49,559 nt of DNA from an uncultured bacterium (GCA_905216195.1 CAJMSX010000023.1:1-49559); one strand, 5' to 3'; counted from the stretch's first letter, positions 25,261 to 33,858 are shown. Notes: generated by a model from the letters alone, not told the origin. Made by a program: numbers and translations.

Positions 25261-26763
25261 ATGAAAAAATTATATATTCTTTCGGTTTTGTTAGTGTCCG
25301 CCGGAATCACTTTCGGACAAACCTATGAGGATGTGCTCCGTTTTTCCCGGCAATCTACAGTAGGAACGGCTCGTTCCGCTGCCATGGGAGGTGCCTTCGG
25401 AGCATTGGGCGGAGACTTATCCAGCTTTAGCATCAATCCCGCCGGTATCGGGGTATTTCGGAAATCGGAAGTCGGATTTACTCCTTTGTTGACATTCGGT
25501 AGCATTGAATCCGGAAGCCGCACTGCCAATAAAAATTCCTTTCAAATCGGTAATTTAGGAGGCGTGGTTTCGTTTTATAATCCGAATTTCGACTGGAGAG
25601 GATTCAACTTCGGAATCAGTTATACCAATTTGAACAACTACAATCACAAAATGGACCTGGGAGTCGCTAATTCTGAAACTTCCCAGTTGGATGTATACGC
25701 GCTGGAAAGCGGTTTCGCGGATCCGAAAAACCTATCTTCTTTTACCACCGGACTGGCCTATGATGCTTATCTCACTTATCGCACGACCGACGGAAATTAC
25801 TATTCGGTACTGGAAACCGGAGGGAAACCCGAATTGGTTAATCAGTACAAACTGATCAAAGAAGACGGTTATCAGGGAGAATATGCCTTTGCTTTCGGAA
25901 CGAATTACAAAGACAAATTATATCTTGGACTTACGATCGGATTGCAAGCCGTATATTATAAAATGAGATCCGTTTATACAGAAATCGGTGAAGAAAATGC
26001 GCCTTCCGGCTTCGATTCCTATGATTTCTATACCTACGAAAAAATCAATGGGGTCGGAACGAATTTCAAATTCGGCGCCATATATCGTCCGATTCCGGAA
26101 TTACGGATCGGAGCCTCCATTCATACTCCTACCTGGTACAACATGAATTACAGGTACGAAACCGGCATCGATTCTTATTTCAATACGCCCCAAGATCCGA
26201 CAATCGGGAGAGAAAAAGAACATTACGGGTGGGACTCTCCGCTCGCCAAATACGATTATGACATGAGAACTCCCTGGAGAGCCGTGCTCAGCGTCGCCAC
26301 CGTTCTGATGCAAAAAGCCATACTGAGTGTGGATTACGAATATGTAGATTATGCATCCGCTAAATTCACAGGAGCATCGGATGATTATAGCTACCAGAAT
26401 GAAAATCAAGATATCAAAGACACTTACGGTAGCGGTCATAACCTGCGTATCGGAGCCGAATACCGTTTAAACAGCCAGTTCAGCCTGCGCGGTGGTTACA
26501 GCTATCAGGGCTCCCCCTATAAATATAAAGGATACAATTTTGTCAATTTCATCCCCGGAGGGAATAAGATACAAACCGTTTCGGCCGGTTTCGGGCTGAA
26601 TTTCGGACAATTTTACTGCGATGCGGCTTATACCTATAAATTTGCCAAAGACGAGACGGTATTTTATTTCTATCAGGAAAAGGATTTCACCGTCCTGGCT
26701 AATCCCGTCAAAAATAAATACCGGGATCATCAAGCCCGTATCAGTTTAGGCGTCAGATTTTAA
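25261..26763 (+). CDS. outer-membrane transport protein (OmpP1/FadL-like)
   Basis: 500 residues with a signal peptide (cleavage near FG/Q at 19-20). The segment RSAAMGGAFGALGGDLSSFSINPAGIG is typical of the FadL/OmpP1 and related Bacteroidota families where an N-terminal helical plug precedes the barrel; the body is alternating aromatic strands and the C-terminus ends ARISLGVRF, a terminal-Phe barrel signal. Proteins of this kind import hydrophobic compounds or anchor secreted ones; they are sometimes labelled hemin receptors, which the sequence does not prove. Follows the repeat lipoprotein closely. Confidence 0.8.
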   Translation: MKKLYILSVLLVSAGITFGQTYEDVLRFSRQSTVGTARSAAMGGAFGALGGDLSSFSINPAGIGVFRKSEVGFTPLLTFGSIESGSRTANKNSFQIGNLGGVVSFYNPNFDWRGFNFGISYTNLNNYNHKMDLGVANSETSQLDVYALESGFADPKNLSSFTTGLAYDAYLTYRTTDGNYYSVLETGGKPELVNQYKLIKEDGYQGEYAFAFGTNYKDKLYLGLTIGLQAVYYKMRSVYTEIGEENAPSGFDSYDFYTYEKINGVGTNFKFGAIYRPIPELRIGASIHTPTWYNMNYRYETGIDSYFNTPQDPTIGREKEHYGWDSPLAKYDYDMRTPWRAVLSVATVLMQKAILSVDYEYVDYASAKFTGASDDYSYQNENQDIKDTYGSGHNLRIGAEYRLNSQFSLRGGYSYQGSPYKYKGYNFVNFIPGGNKIQTVSAGFGLNFGQFYCDAAYTYKFAKDETVFYFYQEKDFTVLANPVKNKYRDHQARISLGVRF

Positions 26764-26971
26764 GCGCTATGAGAAATCTCCGGTTATTCCCGGGGATTTT
26801 TGTTACATACCGGAATCCTTTTTCGGCAGCAGCAAAAAGGTCCCTCCATTTTTCCGAACCCCTTCTTTTTCCCGCTTCTCTCTCTTTCGGACAGAAGACC
26901 GGTTTTTTCTTCATGCATTCTTTCCCAACAATTCTTTACAGTCTTTATCACAGATATAAAACCGAAAATAT

Positions 26972-26979
26972 TACTTTTG
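26972..26979 (+). promoter_or_regulatory. possible -7 box for miaB
   Basis: TACTTTTG fits TAnnTTTG exactly, 20 bases before the miaB ATG. No TTTG was found 19 bases upstream. Confidence 0.35.
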
Positions 26980-26998
26980 CGGAACGAAAAACGTGATT

Positions 26999-28321
26999 AT
27001 GGTAAAAAAATTCTATATAGAAACTTACGGTTGCCAAATGAATGTAGCCGACAGTGAAGTGGTGGCAGCTATTTTAAAAGACAACGGTTTCGAGTATACT
27101 AAAGACAAAAACGAAGCGGATCTTATTCTGGTCAACACCTGTTCGGTCAGGGAAAATGCCGAGCAACGGGTCCGGGGACGCCTGCAGGGCTTTACGGAAA
27201 TCCGGAAAAGAAATCCCCGTTTGTTAGTAGGAGTTATGGGATGCATGGCCGAACGCCTGGGCGAACGGCTTTTCGATCAGGAAAAAAACGTAAATTTGGT
27301 TGTAGGACCCGATGCCTATATGGACCTACCCCTACTCGTCCGGAAAGCCGAACAAGGTGAAAAAGCCATCAATATCGACTTATCGGAAACCGAAACCTAT
27401 CGGGACATCTGTCCTTCCCGTATCGATGAAACCTCCATTTCGGGTTTCGTGTCTATTATGCGGGGATGTAACAATTTCTGCACGTATTGTATCGTACCCT
27501 ATACCCGGGGGCGGGAAAGAAGCCGTAGCCCGCACAGCATCGTAAACGAAGTAATCGACTTGCAGCGCAGAGGATATAAGGAAGTTACCCTGTTGGGACA
27601 AAACGTCAATTCCTATTTTTATAAAGATGAGCGGACAGCAGTAAATTTTCCGGCCTTACTGGAGCAGGTGGCCCGCATTGTGCCCGGGATGCGCATCCGT
27701 TTCGCCACTTCTCATCCCAAAGACATGAGCGATACCATACTGGAAACCATCGCCCGTTATCCCAATATTTGCAAAGCCATCCATCTTCCGGTACAATCCG
27801 GTAGCAACTCCGTTCTCCGGGACATGAATCGAAAATATACCCGGGAATGGTATCTCGACCGGATTGCGGCCATCCGCCGCATTATACCGGACTGTGGAAT
27901 CTCCACGGATGTTTTTGTAGGATTCCACAACGAAAGTGAAGAGGACTACCGGCAAACGCTGGAATTGATGCAAGAAGTGGGATTCGACCTGGCCTACATG
28001 TTCAAATACTCCGAGCGGCCGGGAACAGTGGCTTCCAAGCGTTTACCCGACAATGTAGACGAAGAAACCAAAGGAAGGCGGCTGCAGGAACTGATTGATT
28101 TACAAACTGCCTGGTCGCTGGAAAGCAATCGCAGGGATATCGGAAAAACATTCGAGGTGCTGGTCGAAGGCGTTTCCAAAAAAAGCCGGGACGAAATGTT
28201 CGGACGTAGCAGTCAGAATAAGGTTATCGTGTTTCCTTGCTCGACGGCTCAAGCAGGCGACCTGGTACAAGTGAAAGTAAAAGACTGTACTTCAGCAACT
28301 TTGATCGGTGAATTAGTCTGA
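26999..28321 (+). CDS. miaB: MiaB tRNA methylthiotransferase
   Basis: Radical SAM enzyme that adds a methylthio group to N6-isopentenyladenosine at tRNA position 37. About 440 residues from ATG 26999 (a GTG six bases earlier is possible). UPF0004 domain with the three Cys of the auxiliary cluster (ETYGCQMN, NTCSVRE, GCMAERLG), radical SAM motif CNNFCTYC in MRGCNNFCTYCIVPYTRG, and C-terminal TRAM domain (GKTFEVLVEGVSKKSRDEMFG). The conserved RGRERSRS stretch favours MiaB over RimO. Confidence 0.96.
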   Translation: MVKKFYIETYGCQMNVADSEVVAAILKDNGFEYTKDKNEADLILVNTCSVRENAEQRVRGRLQGFTEIRKRNPRLLVGVMGCMAERLGERLFDQEKNVNLVVGPDAYMDLPLLVRKAEQGEKAINIDLSETETYRDICPSRIDETSISGFVSIMRGCNNFCTYCIVPYTRGRERSRSPHSIVNEVIDLQRRGYKEVTLLGQNVNSYFYKDERTAVNFPALLEQVARIVPGMRIRFATSHPKDMSDTILETIARYPNICKAIHLPVQSGSNSVLRDMNRKYTREWYLDRIAAIRRIIPDCGISTDVFVGFHNESEEDYRQTLELMQEVGFDLAYMFKYSERPGTVASKRLPDNVDEETKGRRLQELIDLQTAWSLESNRRDIGKTFEVLVEGVSKKSRDEMFGRSSQNKVIVFPCSTAQAGDLVQVKVKDCTSATLIGELV

Positions 28322-28374
28322 GTAAGATTCCGAACCGTTTTACCCTTTTTATTTCCGGTTTTTATTTGAAAAAT

Positions 28375-28926
28375 ATGAATTACCGCAAATTACAGAACGA
28401 AGAATTGAATCGCTTATCTACGGAAGAATTTCGCCAAGCGAAAAAATTACCGGTAGTCATCGTACTGGATAATGTGAGAAGTCTGAACAATGTCGGATCG
28501 GTATTCCGGACTTCCGACGCTTTCCGTATTGAAAAAATTTACCTTTGCGGAATAACGGCTACCCCGCCGAACCGGGAAATTCATAAAACGGCTCTGGGCG
28601 CAGAAGAAACCGTCCGCTGGGAATATCAACCGGACACCCTGCCGGTAATTCATTGTCTTCAAGAAGAAGGCTATAAAGTATACGCCATAGAACAAGCGGA
28701 AAACAGTCTTTCTTTAGAAAACGTCCGACTATCCCCGGAAGAAAAAACGGCCCTGGTATTCGGCAACGAAATCAGAGGAGTGCAACAGGAAGTAGTGGAT
28801 ATCTCCCAGGGTTGTATCGAAATTCCCCAATTCGGGACCAAACATTCGTTCAATATTTCCGTAAGCGTAGGAATCGTACTTTGGCAGATTGCCTGTCCCT
28901 GGCTAGACCGGCTGAAAAAGCCGTAG
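28375..28926 (+). CDS. SpoU/TrmH-family RNA 2'-O-methyltransferase
   Basis: 183 residues from ATG 28375 (a TTG nine bases upstream is in frame but less likely). SPOUT motifs are seen: motif 1 LDNVRSLNNVGSVFRTSDAF, motif 2 LVFGNEIRGVQQEVVD, motif 3 IPQFGTKHSFNISVSVGIVLW. No N-terminal substrate-binding extension. The RNA target (tRNA or rRNA) cannot be decided. A second, TrmH-type family member lies at 45806-46495. Confidence 0.88.
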   Translation: MNYRKLQNEELNRLSTEEFRQAKKLPVVIVLDNVRSLNNVGSVFRTSDAFRIEKIYLCGITATPPNREIHKTALGAEETVRWEYQPDTLPVIHCLQEEGYKVYAIEQAENSLSLENVRLSPEEKTALVFGNEIRGVQQEVVDISQGCIEIPQFGTKHSFNISVSVGIVLWQIACPWLDRLKKP

Positions 28927-29043
28927 CCTGGTGTGTCGGAGTGACTTTTCTGCTGAGGTTAAAGGTATCCGGACTGCTCTACTCATCTTCTCCGCTTTCG
29001 CTCGTCCCCCCGGGTAGTTTCCGATCCCGATAGTCTTCCGTTC

Positions 29044-29883
29044 TCAGCGGGCTTCTTTCAATTTTTCGACAATCCGAACGGTTTCTACCGCTTCTTTTAC
29101 ATCATGCACCCTCAAAATATGCGCCCCTTTCAGCAAAGAAACGGTATTCAGCACCGTAGTCCCGTTCAAGGCCTCGGCAGGCGTTATTCCCAAGAATTTC
29201 CAGATCATCGTTTTCCGGGAAATTCCCGACAATAAAGGGTAGCCTAACGTCAGGTATTCCTCCAATCGGTTCATCAACTCGTAATTGTGTTCTACCGTTT
29301 TGCCAAATCCGAAACCCGGATCCAGAATAAGATTATCGAATCCCATCGTTTTCAGGCGCCGTATTCTTTCCTCGAAAAAATCCCGGATTTCTTTCACCAC
29401 ATCTTTATAGACCGGATTTTTCTGCATCGTTTGAGGGGTACCCTGAATATGCATTAAAATATACGGAACGCCCAACCGTGTTACCGTTTCGAACATACGA
29501 TCGTCCATCGTACCTCCCGAAATGTCGTTTATAATCACCGGTCCCAGGCATTTATTGATTTCCCAGGCTACTCGGGCCCGAAAGGTATCGATAGACACCC
29601 ATACGTCCGGATAATATTTCCGAATCAACTCCACAGCCGGTTCCAAACGGGCCAATTCTTCTTTTTCATCGACAAAAGCCGCTCCGGGACGGGTAGAATA
29701 CGCCCCCACATCAATAATTTCCGCACCCTCCTCTACAATCTGCCGGATTCGTTCGATCACTTTTACTTCACTGAGATATTTACCGCCATCATAAAAAGAG
29801 TCGGGGGTCACGTTCAGAATTCCCATGACGAGGGGTTTCGACAAATCGAGCTTTTCCCCTCCCATTTCCGGATTTTTTACCAT
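29044..29883 (-). CDS. folP: dihydropteroate synthase
   Basis: Joins 6-hydroxymethyl-dihydropterin pyrophosphate with p-aminobenzoate in folate synthesis; the sulfonamide target. 279 residues as a single TIM barrel. Motifs: MGILNVTPDSFYDGG, IDVGAYSTRPGA, VSIDTFRARVA, ILDPGFGFGKTVEHN and SRKTMIWK at the usual places. Divergent from the DUF1599 gene. Start at 29883 fits MVKNPEMGG then the conserved region; a shorter start is possible at the internal Met of PEMGG. Confidence 0.95.
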   Translation of the reverse strand: MVKNPEMGGEKLDLSKPLVMGILNVTPDSFYDGGKYLSEVKVIERIRQIVEEGAEIIDVGAYSTRPGAAFVDEKEELARLEPAVELIRKYYPDVWVSIDTFRARVAWEINKCLGPVIINDISGGTMDDRMFETVTRLGVPYILMHIQGTPQTMQKNPVYKDVVKEIRDFFEERIRRLKTMGFDNLILDPGFGFGKTVEHNYELMNRLEEYLTLGYPLLSGISRKTMIWKFLGITPAEALNGTTVLNTVSLLKGAHILRVHDVKEAVETVRIVEKLKEAR

Positions 29884-30001
29884 TACTTTATTCTATAATA
29901 AATTCTTAAATACCAACTTTTAAATGTATGGGTTTTTTGTTACTTTTACAGTTCCAAAATAAACATTAGTTTTTCATATTTCATAATAGAAAATACAAGG
30001 A

Positions 30002-30574
30002 ATGCCAAAAGAAATATCAGGGACTTTCCAGGAATATGACGAAGTCATCCAACTGTGCAAGGATATTTTTATAAAAAAAATGCACGACTACGGTACCGCC
30101 TGGCGGATCCTGCGGCCGATATCCATTACGGATCAGATTTTTATCAAGGCCAACCGGATACGTTGCATCGAAGAAAAAGGGGTTTGCAAGGTACAGGAAG
30201 GTATCACCTCCGAATTCATCGGAATTGTCAACTATGCTATAATGGGCCTCATTCAATTGAATACGGATCCTTCCGCAGAATTATCCCACGCAGAGATCGC
30301 CGACCTGTATACCGGTTATTTTCAAAAGGCCAAACAACTGATGACCGATAAAAACCACGATTACGACGAAGCCTGGCGCCAAATGCGTATCAGTTCTTAT
30401 ACGGACCTTATCCTCATGAAGATCAAACGTACCAAACAGATAGAGGATCATCAAGGAGATACCTGGATTTCAGAAGGAATCGACGCTAATTATTACGATA
30501 TGATCAACTACGCCGTTTTTGGGCTGATCCGCCTGGAAGTGGAGAAAGAAATTTCCCGGACGGGGGAATTATAA
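30002..30574 (+). CDS. DUF1599 domain protein
   Basis: 190 residues with two copies of a roughly 90-residue unit: copy 1 KMHDYGTAWRILRPISITDQI and copy 2 KNHDYDEAWRQMRISSYTDLI, each followed by KxxRxxxIE and a YAIMGL/YAVFGL helix. The D-Y-G/D-x-A-W pattern matches DUF1599. The family is thought to be nucleotide-binding, but its function is not known. It precedes the DoxX-like gene and tpiA, a gene order common in Bacteroidales. Confidence 0.85.
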   Translation: MPKEISGTFQEYDEVIQLCKDIFIKKMHDYGTAWRILRPISITDQIFIKANRIRCIEEKGVCKVQEGITSEFIGIVNYAIMGLIQLNTDPSAELSHAEIADLYTGYFQKAKQLMTDKNHDYDEAWRQMRISSYTDLILMKIKRTKQIEDHQGDTWISEGIDANYYDMINYAVFGLIRLEVEKEISRTGEL

Positions 30575-30632
30575 ATGACGAGGACCGTTATTACGAACCG
30601 GCCACCGCAGTATACCAAATGAATATGTGCTT

Positions 30633-31886
30633 ATGAAATTTTTATCCAATATTTTCAGACTTCTTGTCGGGGCGGTTTTTATCTTCTCCGGATTTGTCAA
30701 AGGGATAGACCCATTGGGTTCTCACTATAAATTCATCGAATACTTCCATGCTTTCGGCTTGAGTTGGTTCAGCTTTTCCTCTCTTTTTTTATCTTTCGCT
30801 CTTTCCCTGACCGAATTTCTTATAGGTATCTGCTTGTTTTTAAACATAAAACAGAAGTGGGCTTCCTGGGGAGCACTCTTGTTTCTGATTTTTTTCACTT
30901 TACTGACTTTTATCCTGGCCATTAAAAATCCGGTTACGGATTGCGGATGTTTCGGGGATGCGGTTACACTCTCGAACTGGGAGACTTTCGGAAAAAATCT
31001 CATTTTACTTCTGATGACCCTGTGTATTTTTTCTTACCGGAAAAAATATACCTCTGTTTTTAATTTTCTGGAACAAACGGTGATTCTGACAGGAAGTTTC
31101 ATTTTCATGTTCTGTATCGAATGTTACAGTTTCCGGCATTTACCTATACTGGACTTTCGCCCTTACGCCATAGGAATCAATATTCCGGAAAGCATGACAC
31201 CCCCGGAAGGCGCCCCCGCAGATGAATATGAGATTACCCTTCGGTACAAAAATAAAAATACCGGAGAAATCAAAGAATTCGACGAACAAACTTATCCCTG
31301 GCAAGACACTTTAAACTGGGAGTTCAGCAGTTCCGATCAAAAACTGGTTAAAAAAGGATATCAGGCACCGATACACGATTTTACCGTTGAACACCCCCAA
31401 TACGGCGATATTACCGAAGCGATTTTGCAGGACGGGAATTACACCTTTCTAGTGGTGTCGACTCAAATCGGTAAAGCCTCTTCGGAAGCTTGGGAAAAAT
31501 TGAACCGTTTAGCCGAATATGCCCACAAAAACGGATATCGTTTTTACGGACTTACAGCCTCCGGGCCGGATGAAGTCCAGGCAATCAAAAAGAAGTACGG
31601 AATCGGTTTCGAGTTCTGTTTTACAGACGAAATCCAATTGAAAACCATTATCCGTTCCAACCCGGGGCTTCTGCTCTTACAAAAAGGAACGATAATCGAT
31701 AAATGGGGCCATCGCGATCTCCCCGAAGCCGCCCAGCTCGAAGGGAAAGATCCCCTTTCTTATTGTTTACAGGAACAACAGGGAATAACCGATAAATACG
31801 TTATCTATTCCCTTTGTCTACTCTATCTGTTCCTTCTGGCATTTTACCTGGTAAAAAAATACCGGAGATTGGCCAACAAACGTTAG
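30633..31886 (+). CDS. BT_3928-type DoxX/MauE-like membrane protein with thioredoxin-like domain
   Basis: About 417 residues from ATG 30633 (a GTG six bases earlier is possible). Four hydrophobic helices in the first 170 residues (FRLLVGAVFIFSGFVKGIDP is the typical start) form a DoxX/MauE-like bundle. The following periplasmic region (about 190-380) has YEITLRYKNKNTG and a thioredoxin-like fold pattern (TFLVVSTQIG, YGLTAS, YGIGFEFCFTDEIQLKTI) without a CxxC pair. A last hydrophobic helix closes the protein. Likely redox or membrane maturation; exact role unknown. 26 bases upstream of tpiA. Confidence 0.8.
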   Translation: MKFLSNIFRLLVGAVFIFSGFVKGIDPLGSHYKFIEYFHAFGLSWFSFSSLFLSFALSLTEFLIGICLFLNIKQKWASWGALLFLIFFTLLTFILAIKNPVTDCGCFGDAVTLSNWETFGKNLILLLMTLCIFSYRKKYTSVFNFLEQTVILTGSFIFMFCIECYSFRHLPILDFRPYAIGINIPESMTPPEGAPADEYEITLRYKNKNTGEIKEFDEQTYPWQDTLNWEFSSSDQKLVKKGYQAPIHDFTVEHPQYGDITEAILQDGNYTFLVVSTQIGKASSEAWEKLNRLAEYAHKNGYRFYGLTASGPDEVQAIKKKYGIGFEFCFTDEIQLKTIIRSNPGLLLLQKGTIIDKWGHRDLPEAAQLEGKDPLSYCLQEQQGITDKYVIYSLCLLYLFLLAFYLVKKYRRLANKR

Positions 31887-31911
31887 TATCCAAATCTTAA
31901 AATACCGTATC

Positions 31912-32682
31912 ATGAGAAAAAAAATCGTAGCAGGCAACTGGAAAATGAATAAAACCCTTCCCGAAGGGATTGAACTTGCCAAAGAGGTTAACGGAAAAGT
32001 GAAAGCTCTACAGGCTTCAAACGTTAAAGTAATCATCGCTCCCCCCTTCATCCATCTCTCTGAAGTAAGCAAAGCGGTCGATCCCCAGGCTGTCTCCGTC
32101 TCGGCACAGAATTGCGCCACGGAAGCTTCGGGAGCCTATACAGGAGAGGTTTCCGCGGCCATGGTAGCTTCTACCGGTTGCCGGTATGTGATACTGGGCC
32201 ATTCCGAAAGAAGAAGTTATTATGGGGAAATCGATGCTATCCTGGTAAAAAAAGTAGCTCAGGCTTTAGACCATAAACTGGAGGTCATCTTTTGTGTAGG
32301 CGAAGTACTGGCCGAAAGAGAAGCCGGTAAACATTTCGAAGTAGTAAAATCCCAATTAACCAACGGACTTTTTCAGTTATCAGCTGAAGAATTCGCTCAC
32401 ATCGTAGTCGCTTATGAACCGGTATGGGCGATAGGAACTGGAAAAACAGCCACTTCGGCTCAGGCACAGGAAATGCACGCTTATATCCGGAAGGTGATAA
32501 CTGAAAAATATGGAAAAGAAACCGCCGGCAATACTTCTATTTTGTACGGAGGCAGTTGTAACGCCAAAAATGCGGATGAGTTATTCGCTAATCCGGACGT
32601 AGACGGCGGACTGATCGGTGGAGCTTCCCTGAAAGCGGAGGATTTTGCGGCCATCATCTCCGCCCGCTCCAAACACGAGTAA
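31912..32682 (+). CDS. tpiA: triosephosphate isomerase
   Basis: Interconverts dihydroxyacetone phosphate and glyceraldehyde 3-phosphate in glycolysis. 256 residues, full length. Motifs GNWKMNKT (substrate Lys), ILGHSERRSYYGE (catalytic His), VAYEPVWAIGTGKTATSAQAQE (catalytic Glu and lid), YGGSCNAKNA and DGGLIGGASLKAEDFAAII (phosphate loop). Last of the folP-flanking operon set on the plus strand. Confidence 0.97.
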   Translation: MRKKIVAGNWKMNKTLPEGIELAKEVNGKVKALQASNVKVIIAPPFIHLSEVSKAVDPQAVSVSAQNCATEASGAYTGEVSAAMVASTGCRYVILGHSERRSYYGEIDAILVKKVAQALDHKLEVIFCVGEVLAEREAGKHFEVVKSQLTNGLFQLSAEEFAHIVVAYEPVWAIGTGKTATSAQAQEMHAYIRKVITEKYGKETAGNTSILYGGSCNAKNADELFANPDVDGGLIGGASLKAEDFAAIISARSKHE

Positions 32683-32730
32683 TTTACTATTTTGCCATAC
32701 GGCATATCAGACAAAGCATGAATAAAATCC

Positions 32731-32763
32731 GCAGAAAGGGACTGAATTCTGAGTCTTCTGCAA
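32731..32763 (+). terminator. possible terminator after tpiA
   Basis: GCAGAA-AGG-GACT pairs with AGTC-TTCTGC with a three-base bulge, then AAATTTTAT. Stem is imperfect and the T run is short. Confidence 0.35.
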
Positions 32764-33110
32764 ATTTTATACAAAGGAAACCGTGATAAAATGTATTTTT
32801 ATTGCGGTTTTCTTTTATAATAGTCTTCTAATTGTAGATCCCCCGCCAGGGCAGTAATAGGTACCCGGACAATATCTACCTTAACTTCCCTGTCTGCCCA
32901 AGCAGAAGGCTTTGTTCTACCACAGAGAAAGATAGTGAAGGTAGGTTCAACGAGAGCTCCCCTACACGAACAACTCCCTTTCCCGGGATCTGAAAACCGA
33001 CCCCCCATTATCCGTCACACCCCGTAGAAAAAGTGTACCGCCTGTGATCTCCGAATGAGAATACCCCCTCTATTACCGACTGGCAAATGGTTAGATTTCA
33101 GGCTGATTAT
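32764..33110 (-). other. host-like intergenic stretch, possible decayed gene
   Basis: Between tpiA and the AT-rich island. On the minus strand a frame gives VKVDIVRVPITALAGDLQLE (end near 32812), and another frame of the same strand gives GFQIPGKGVVRVGELSLNLP. These look protein-like but lie in different frames and I cannot name a family. Possible decayed gene; equally possible chance. Confidence 0.3.
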
Positions 33111-33226
33111 AACATATATAATAACCCCAGAATGGTTTATTAAATAGTAATAATTGTTCATATTACACTATTAAATTCAGCTCATAATAAAAAATAATTT
33201 TAATATACAAAAAAGATATATTTTTA

Positions 33227-33257
33227 TTTGTAATTTAAAATATTTATAGTATATTTG
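33227..33257 (+). promoter_or_regulatory. promoter of the RiPP locus
   Basis: TTTG (33227-33230), exactly 19 bases, then TATATTTG (33250-33257): a perfect match to the Bacteroidota sigma consensus TTTG-N19-TAnnTTTG. Transcription should start near 33264, leaving a leader of about 230 bases before the precursor ATG at 33494. Confidence 0.75.
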
Positions 33258-33329
33258 TCAATAAGAATATAATAATTAGCTGAGGTGTCGTTACTATGCA
33301 AGGGATTTAATTTTTAAAATATATATGAT

Positions 33330-33440
33330 ATGCGAATTGATAATCTAACATTACCTCAAGTATATATTGAAAAAAGATATATACTTATAAAAATTTATCT
33401 GTCGGCAATTGAATGTTGCCTCAGCTATCTTTATAGTTGA
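33330..33440 (+). CDS. possible leader peptide (36 codons) upstream of the precursor
   Basis: ATG at 33330 opens a frame of 36 codons (starts MRIDNLTLPQVYIEK, contains a Cys-Cys pair in IECCLSY) that ends at TGA 33438-33440, inside the 3' arm of the hairpin at 33418-33443. The frame could couple translation to folding of the leader. Composition is typical of AT-rich DNA and no homolog is known to me; it may be noncoding. Confidence 0.25.
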   Translation: MRIDNLTLPQVYIEKRYILIKIYLSAIECCLSYLYS

Positions 33441-33443
33441 GGC
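33418..33443 (+). promoter_or_regulatory. leader hairpin before the precursor gene
   Basis: GCCTCAGCTAT (33418-33428) pairs with ATAGTTGAGGC (33433-33443), 11 base pairs including one G-U, loop CTTT. The 5' arm can instead pair with AGCTGAGG at 33278-33285, near the start of the transcript, so two exclusive folds are possible. No long T run follows, so it is not a plain terminator. Confidence 0.5.
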
Positions 33444-33493
33444 TTAAGAATAAATTTTGAAAATTGATTCTTTCATTCCAAACAATAAATATC

Positions 33494-33703
33494 ATGAATA
33501 CAAATAAAAAAAATACAGTTGTTCCTTCTGAGTTAAACAACGACAATTTTGAAGTTTTTAACTTTGATGAACTGAATGATGTCATCGGCGGAACTACAGC
33601 TTCAGAGGAGGAAAACAAAAAAAACCAAGGAAAAGCTTTGGGTTTTGGTTGCTGCAATACTAAAGAAAAAGAAGAAGAAGAAGAAAAGGGAGTTGAGGGT
33701 TAA
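33494..33703 (+). CDS. double-glycine leader precursor peptide (RiPP)
   Basis: 69 residues. The N-terminal 33 residues form a leader with VFNFDELNDVIGG, matching Gly-Gly leaders cut by C39 peptidases (cleavage expected after G33) and of the kind seen in Bacteroidales precursor peptides. The remaining 36-residue core starts TTASEEENKKNQGKALG, contains FGCCN with adjacent Cys residues 53-54, and ends in a Lys/Glu-rich tail. The ATG at 33494 was chosen over an upstream in-frame codon because it follows ATC and lies in the right place for a leader. A radical SAM enzyme and a C39 exporter follow, so it is likely modified and secreted. The final structure cannot be predicted. Confidence 0.78.
   Translation: MNTNKKNTVVPSELNNDNFEVFNFDELNDVIGGTTASEEENKKNQGKALGFGCCNTKEKEEEEEKGVEG
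33671..33685 (+). repeat. (GAA)5 microsatellite in the precursor core
   Basis: Five GAA units in a purine tract, coding for the Glu run near residues 60-64. In-frame slippage would change the number of Glu residues without breaking the frame. Confidence 0.8.
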
Positions 33704-33711
33704 CTTCGAGT

Positions 33712-33815
33712 TAAGGTTGTCTTGTCGTGAAAAATCAGATTTTAGATTTTTCAGCTATTATATTTAGAGTGTTTAATATAACACTCTAAATACTAGCCAG
33801 TTCAAGACAACCTTA
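33712..33815 (+). ncRNA. three-way-junction-like RNA between precursor and radical SAM genes
   Basis: A 13-base perfect outer stem pairs TAAGGTTGTCTTG (33712-33724) with CAAGACAACCTTA (33803-33815). Inside it are two hairpins: GAAAAATC (33729-33736) with GATTTTTC (33745-33752), and TATTTAGAGTGTT (33761-33773) with AACACTCTAAATA (33780-33792), 13 base pairs with loop TAATAT. It starts nine bases after the precursor stop. No U tract, so it probably protects the precursor message or damps read-through to downstream genes. A small inverted-repeat mobile element is an alternative. Confidence 0.6.
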
Positions 33816-33858
33816 TTACTGTATTTTACACATATGATCAATTAAGTAATACTTTGAT

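Noticed and set aside
26769..26996. 75-codon frame between the outer-membrane gene and miaB
   Set aside because: No motif, low-complexity Phe/Ser/Pro content, covers the miaB promoter region.
33576..33767. Frame with a Lys-rich run over the precursor
   Set aside because: Different frame from the leader-bearing peptide; runs on the same GAA tract as Lys only by frame.
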